Part shown: piece by piece, positions 59,346 to 64,000 of the stretch | Layout: each line of letters opens with the position of its first letter | Position numbering within the stretch: the stretch's first letter is position 1 | DNA from: Amoebophrya sp. A120 | Taxonomy: Eukaryota; Sar; Dinophyceae; Syndiniales; Amoebophryaceae | Assembly: GCA_905178155.1 (NCBI GenBank) | Contig: CAJINV010000024.1 | Span: forward strand, 75,494 to 139,493 | DNA: 64,000 bases | Direction of reading: 5' to 3' | Notes under the pieces: generated by a model | Seen by the model: the letters and a program-made list of their open reading frames with translations, nothing else | Told to the model about the DNA's origin: nothing | Databases searched by the model: none | Made by a program: the position numbers and the translations under genes

Positions 59346-59669
59346 TATCAAAATGAAAACTCTCCCCCATATCAAAGCGGATATCTGTGATGCGGGATTT
59401 GTGTACTTATACACAAATCACATTTGTCTTGCAGGAAAGCACTGCACGCAGACCGCAAGCCTAAGGGGGGACCTTTTGGTGTCGGGGCCCAGCATGGCAG
59501 ACGTCTGCCCAGTAGGTCTTGCAGCATTACAAACCGCCTGCATATCGCGGCGGACTCTGTGGGTTTGCCCTCTGGCAAGACAGACAGGATTTGTGGTCAC
59601 AAATCTGCATCAAAAATTTTCGGAAGGACATGTTTTCAATATGGGGAGGAAGTATTTTTCCTTGCAATA
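59346..59669. mobile_element. Introner-like element, family V, copy B only
   Basis: A 324 bp element with TSD CTGCG (59341-59345, 59670-59674). The empty site in A is CTGCG at 12831-12835. Confidence 0.95.
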
Positions 59670-59756
59670 CTGCGCGAACTCGCGTTCGTGATAGGGCCGT
59701 CGGGGCTTGGCGGTGCTGCTGCTGCTCGTCTTTGGCGAAGGAACAACGGGAGGTGC

Positions 59757-59965
59757 TATGCAAGAAAAAAACTGCGTGAGTGTAACTCTGTAATGCAGAA
59801 TATGCAACAGAATTGCGCCTGTCATGCCACACAGCCACTAAGTCCTTTTTTTCTGTGTGTTTTCCCTCACAAGCCACGCATGACAGGTTTTCACTGTCAT
59901 GTAGAGCAAATTTGTGATGCTGTCAGCCAAAGAAAGTTACACTTACACAGTTTTTTTCTTTCATA
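59757..59965. mobile_element. Introner-like element, family IV, copy B only
   Basis: A 209 bp element with TSD GGTGC (59752-59756, 59966-59970). The empty site in A is 13247-13251. Confidence 0.95.
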
Positions 59966-60178
59966 GGTGCTGCGCCAGTTGTACCAGTGTTGCCCACAGC
60001 TCCTTCCTTCACTGCTGCTGCCGCCGCCGCGCGGGATTTCTCCCCCGCGGCTATCATCGCCCGCAGATCCGGGGAACCGAGGTCCTCCGTCAACACCGTC
60101 ATCTTTTTTCTTTTTCCGTGAATCACGGGCGTTGCGTCTCCGTCTTCATTTTCCTCCGGCCAGTGCTCGGTTGGTGGC

Positions 60179-60391
60179 TATGCAAGAAAAAAACTGTCTA
60201 AGTGTAACTCTGCAATGCAGAACATGCAACAGAGTTACACTTGTCATGCCAGACAGCCGTGAATTCCTCTTTTCATGTGTGTTTTTCCTTACAAGCCACA
60301 CATGACAGGTTTTCTCTGTCATGTGGAGCAAATTTGTAATGCTGTCAAGAACCAAAGAAAGTTACACTAACACAGTTTTTTTTCTTGGATA
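60179..60391. mobile_element. Introner-like element, family IV, copy B only
   Basis: A 213 bp element with TSD GTGGC (60174-60178, 60392-60396). The empty site in A is 14015-14019. Very close in sequence to 59757-59965 and 58134-58347, so these three look recent. Confidence 0.95.
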
Positions 60392-60492
60392 GTGGCGTGA
60401 GGAAAAGTAGTCTTGTGACAAGGGACCGCAGCTTGCCCTCGTCATCCAGGTCCGCGAAGTACTGAATGTCATCGTCCACGTGCGTTTCCACG

Positions 60493-60657
60493 TATGCAAT
60501 GCAAAAGCATCGTACAACTCGTAGTGATCGCAGTTATGCATTACAAATCTCCATCAAAAGGTAAAACAGCATGACACATCCTATTTCTCATGCTGAGCAA
60601 ATTTGTAATGCAATTCATACTAGATGAACTAGTGCGATCATGCTTTTGCAATGCATA
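60493..60657. mobile_element. Introner-like element, family II, shared by A and B
   Basis: A 165 bp counterpart of 14383-14552, TSD CCACG on both sides. Confidence 0.93.
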
Positions 60658-61109
60658 CCACGGGCCTCCCGCGCTCCTCGGGGCTCGGACCTTCCGGCAT
60701 CGTCATCTCGTGGTACACGGCCCGCGGCCACTCCTGAATGTCACCGTTCAAGCATTTGTCGCAGAAGTCGTCGTCGTACGCACAGCTTTGCACCTCCTCA
60801 AACATTTCGTTCTCGGCGACCAGGCCCATTTCTTCCACTGGGTCAGCATGTGCATCATCTACCACGTGCATGACTGCCTCCCCATTGTCACCACCAGACT
60901 TCGCACCATCCTTGTTCATCGTAGTGCTGCCACTAGGGTAACCACTGCCACCTCCACCCAGTACTAACGCCCGGATTTGCTTGATCGCAGAGCAGTAGTC
61001 GTACAGCTTCCTATCTGCCACTTCGTTGTTCACCATGGCCAGCCGTTGCATCTCCCGCATGAGAAGCTCCCGTTGCTCCACCCGGCGGCAGCGGCCGTTC
61101 AGGAGCAGT

Positions 61110-61434
61110 TATCAAAAGGAAAAATCCTCCCTCCCAATACCGACATGGAAATCTTTGATGCGGGATTTGTGTACACGAATCGGCTTTGTCTTGCAGTAGA
61201 CAAGTGCAGGCTGATATCAAGCCAGAGCGGGGGCGTTTTGGTGTAGGCGCCTAGCAAGGCAGGCATATCCTCCGTAGGCCATGTAGCATCACAAATTGCC
61301 TGCAGGACGACGCGCCAAGGTTTGTGGATTTGCCTTCTTGCAATACAGCGACGATTTGTGGTCTCAAATCAGCATCACAAATTTTCAGAAGTATCCCGGT
61401 CTGGTATGGGGAGGGAGGATTTTTCCTCACAATA
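61110..61434. mobile_element. Introner-like element, family V, copy B only
   Basis: A 325 bp element with TSD GCAGT (61105-61109, 61435-61439). The empty site in A is 15214-15218. Confidence 0.95.
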
Positions 61435-61490
61435 GCAGTAGCATCAGCTTCACGCAAATCTCGTGCCGGTCAAAGATGGCCGCGCCGCAT

Positions 61491-61654
61491 CTGGAAGGGA
61501 GGAATGTATCTATGAATGTCCTCGAGAAATGAATTTTGAAGTTGTTATGCCGGTACCTTTTTGCGGTCTTGCATGACAAAGCGCGCTCGTCATGAAAGTT
61601 GTGCATGACAAAACGAAATTGATATATTGTAAAGCAAAATATAGTAGTAAGTAC
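61491..61654 (-). other. Ordinary GT-AG intron in gene B
   Basis: Counterpart of 15270-15439. On the minus strand it begins GTACTTACTACT and ends CCTTCCAG. Confidence 0.85.
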
Positions 61655-61730
61655 TTGGGTTCCCGGGGGATGCACTTGAACATGTTCGGAAAAATGTCGT
61701 CTCTCAACTCCTTAAACAGCTGCCGGATCG

Positions 61731-62022
61731 TATCCTGAGCAAAAAAAAAAGTCCCCACCCCAGAGTCAAGTGGGTAAATCTGCAACACAAATCTCCAAGT
61801 TTTGGGACTTAATTATGCATGACAAGTTTCCATCCGTACAGTAGTCCTGTTTAGCAAGGACAGCAGCATCACAAAGACAGTTCTGCTCATCCTGTTTACA
61901 GCATCACAAATACCAGAACACGACTACAAATTCCTCTCTCGCGGATCATGTGCATTACAGATTTTTCTGTAGATGCAAATGTGCATGACAACTATGGGGT
62001 GGGGACGTTTTTCTATAGGATA
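61731..62022. mobile_element. Introner-like element, family III, shared by A and B
   Basis: A 292 bp counterpart of 15516-15803, TSD GATCG (61726-61730, 62023-62027). Confidence 0.94.
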
Positions 62023-62280
62023 GATCGTTTTCCGCAGGGGGCAAAAGAGTTGGAAGTCCTGTGTGAATTCGGCCCCGATGTACTCTCCGGTCGCGAGCAG
62101 CTGCAAGTTGGTGTGCGTGTGCATGTTATCGAGGTTTTCGTCTTTTAAAGCGATGCTCGGCAGTTTCGGCGGCTCGCAGTACGGCGAATCGCGTTTTCCG
62201 CATTGCCGGTAGTACGCCGGGAGAATGTAGTGACCGGTAGTTGTTGGTGTACTACCGGTCGAGAGGGGTGCGCCGGACAT

Positions 62281-63447
62281 GGTGATCACGGGGTTTCGGT
62301 TTAATATTTGCTTTCGTTTCACGCTCTTTGAAATTTCTAAGAACTACGGTGAGCCTACTTACAAAAGCCCCTTTAATAGACGCTTAGTAGGGAGTTGTAA
62401 CGAGTACTACGTAAGTACTATTTATCACAAAAGCAAAGTACTGGGTCAAGTAAAACTAACAGGTCGCTGAACAAGTTTGAATGTAAACATACTATAGCAC
62501 GACCAGTTTCGATGTTTTGTTGCTGCAGATCGACGAAAGAACTTTATCAGCAGTATCTCGGACCGCCACGACCAGCCAGTAGCAGTAACTAATTTAATAT
62601 TAATTTATGCAGAGGTAAAATCAAAAAGCCTATGTCGATCTTCGTTTCGTGTTTTATCAACTTCAAAAACGAGCGCCAAGTACTTGGAATTGCAGGAACC
62701 AGCGCCGGTTCTGGTACTGCGACCTCGTTCTCTGCAACTTACTCGCTCATATTGATTTTTCTTGACCAAGCTTCTAAAATTTGCGGGGCTCGAGAACCAA
62801 CTGTACTGTTTTTTTACAAGCGATAAATGAAAACCCGTTGTTCAACGTGCGAGAAACGAAAATCCAAAATCCTGGACAACAGAAACTGGGACTACGAAGA
62901 AGAACGGATGCATGGTACACCATATAATACGTCTGAAATAGTCACTGAAAAAGTGAGGTCGACGTGGCCCTTCTTCACAAAGAAACGACATCGTGCCGGA
63001 ACCGGCACTCCGTGTGGTCTGCTGTGGCGAAAGACCTTATACTCGCGCATCCGATACGAAATGCTTTCCACATTTCTAGTTCAGTTCTTTTCTCTTTCAG
63101 CAAATTTCAATGCCAAACTCATCTTACAAATTCTGAATCGTACATTCTTGTTGTAGCGGATCTGGAATTAGGACTTATTTCGCTATACTCATTTTTGGTA
63201 CTCATCTTTCAAAAAGTGGCGCACAAAGCGTCAGAAACCTAAAGATTCTCTGTGTCTTAGTCCTCGACAATGCCCTGCGTGGTCGCTCCGTCGGGCTCCG
63301 AGAGACGTTGCTTTTGTAGTGCATCCTCTACTTTTTGCAGCAGCTCAACCTGCTGTGGCTCCCCGCGTCGCCCTAACCGGATCGGCGTGCAATATAGGTA
63401 ACGGGACAGACAGACGCGAAACAATGGATTATCGTAGCCGGAAAGCC
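62281..63447. other. Region between gene B and F4
   Basis: No complete gene. The first 60 bp resemble the 5' flank of gene A. The intergenic repeat found upstream of gene A (16310-16945) is not present here. A fragment of F-type exon 1 lies at 63255-63375. Confidence 0.55.
63255..63375 (-). pseudogene. Fragment similar to F1 exon 1
   Basis: The DNA matches 19400-19520 by eye (GTCCTCGACAATGCCCT and GTCGGGCTCCG shared). On the minus strand it reads LQKVEDALQKQRLSEPD and GIVED, compared with LQKEDGLREQRRPEPD and GIVED in F1, and then stops. No neighbouring F1-like sequence is present, so this is a relic. Confidence 0.6.
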
Positions 63448-63785
63448 TTAGCACAGGTCGTCCGCAATCTTGGAAGGCTTGGCCACAAGAAAATCCGCTG
63501 GCCGCGCAGCGAGCATGGCCGGCAGCTTTGGCGGTTTGTTCATCCTCTCGAGAAATTTGTGCGTCGCCAAAGCGCCGAGGCGTTTTGCGTGGCAGCTTCG
63601 CCAATCCCACTGAAACTGATTATACGACCAATGTAGCTTCGTTCCATCAGAGCCCGCGCGCCATTTTCTCTTGAACTGACGAAAAACCCGCCGGAAATAC
63701 GGATACCAGCCCTCATCGATTGGGTCCTCCAGCATGAACCGATTACGGCTTCCCCCAAAGTAGTCCCATGGGTTTAGACAATAAC
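63448..63785 (-). CDS. F4: last exon of a fourth F-family gene (partial)
   Basis: The exon begins after a normal acceptor (GACACAG) with YCLNP, exactly as exon 3 of F1, F2 and F3, and ends in TAA. It contains WYPYFRRVFRQFKRKW, GSDGTKLHWSYNQFQWDW and CHAKRL. The upstream intron continues to at least about 63890 and the remaining exons lie beyond the window. Function unknown. Confidence 0.8.
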
Positions 63786-64000
63786 CTGTGTCAATGTCGT
63801 GTTGTAGATATTTTATTTTCATCTTCTTGGCCACTTCTTCTATATTATAATATGAGACCCTGACGCTCTGAGACCTAAACCAACGAATCACGACGGCAGC
63901 GCGGTTTTCTTGTGTTTAGAATGAGGGGAAAAAAATACGCATAGCGTCGTGATTTCGCTTTGTGGATTTTTTTGGGGGATCCGCCCGCTCCCCGGGGATC
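63786..64000. other. Intron or upstream region of F4
   Basis: No exon 2 similarity (MTMVRETCNP type) is visible before the window edge. The last 25 bp are GC-rich. Confidence 0.4.

Larger units (their letters stand above)
47383..62280 (-). pseudogene. Gene B: damaged second copy of gene A
   Basis: Nineteen exon segments matching gene A: 62280-62023, 61730-61655, 61490-61435, 61109-60658, 60492-60392, 60178-59966, 59756-59670, 59345-59085, 58831-58761, 58553-58348, 58133-58002, 53147-53060, 52897-52859, 52643-52268, 51285-51149, 49036-48984, 48707-47892, 47673-47610, 47456-47383. The sum minus TSDs is 3475 nt, not a multiple of three. Near 58101 the counterpart of A 9106-11319 is missing, removing the first half of the MED31-like domain; the new junction reads QDTSLEANSFAG and meets TAA within a few codons. 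The region upstream is intact and could still give a truncated product of about 600 residues. Downstream exons are still clean apart from introner insertions, so the damage may be recent. A functional split or frame rescue by splicing cannot be excluded. Confidence 0.75.
47345..62340. repeat. Direct duplication, copy B
   Basis: Same orientation as copy A (1097-16150), about 31 kb further right. The DNA between the copies is not duplicated. Beyond the start codon, similarity fades within about 90 bp. Confidence 0.95.

Noticed and set aside
1274-62022. Internal eliminated sequences of a ciliate germline genome instead of introns
   Set aside because: The TA-containing ends and precise removal are reminiscent, but TAA, TAG and TGA all act as stops, ordinary GT-AG introns are present, and the 5 bp TSDs fit introners better. 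DNA-level removal cannot be fully excluded without RNA and somatic DNA.

Overview
This looks like nuclear DNA of a protist. Every gene I can support lies on the minus strand, over about 62 kb. The standard genetic code fits: TAA, TAG and TGA all end reading frames. The dominant feature is a set of 150-350 bp elements with terminal inverted repeats (TIRs) and 5 bp target-site duplications (TSDs). They sit inside coding sequence and must be removed to restore the frame. These properties fit what I remember being reported for the parasitic dinoflagellate Amoebophrya (Syndiniales): introner elements and introns without GT-AG ends. The organism assignment is an inference.

Layout, left to right. 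1-1140: no gene. 1141-16061: gene A, one large gene broken into 26 exons by 24 introner elements and one ordinary intron; it contains a MED31-like domain. 17181-19811: F1, a secreted-type protein of a family (F) I do not recognise. 21743-22576: a small ORF, W. 22836-28023 and 28143-30274: Y and X, two related unknown membrane or secreted proteins. 31615-33628: F2, a second F member. 35031-43303: F3, an MPS1/TTK-like kinase fused through one membrane segment to an F-type domain. 43304-47382: no convincing gene, one introner element. 47383-62280: gene B, a second direct copy of gene A with a deletion and a frameshift. 63448-63785: the last exon of a fourth F gene, cut by the window edge.

Introner families used below, named by the sequence inside the TAT...ATA ends: I = AATGTCTGGGTCTGGAA; II = CAAAAGTATCGTACTCGTA; III = GTAAAAACGTCCCCACCC; IV = TATGCAAGAAAAAAACTG; V = GGAAAAATCCTCCCTCCC; VI = CGAAAAAAGAGTTTCACTG. 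Because A and B are paralogues, most insertions can be checked against an empty site in the other copy: 15 are in A only, 11 in B only, and five sites are shared. One further site carries different families in A and B, and three A elements lie in DNA that B has deleted. When each element plus one TSD copy is removed, gene A sums to 3795 nt (1265 codons) by my hand arithmetic. Gene B does not sum to a multiple of three.

Two intron classes coexist. A, B and the kinase half of F3 carry introner elements, nearly all without possible GT-AG ends. F1, F2, F4, X, Y and the F-type half of F3 carry short ordinary GT-AG introns at conserved positions. I cannot assign a shared pathway to these genes. The only functional hints are a MED31-like domain in A, a protein kinase in F3, and signal peptides or membrane segments in F1, F2, F3, X and Y.
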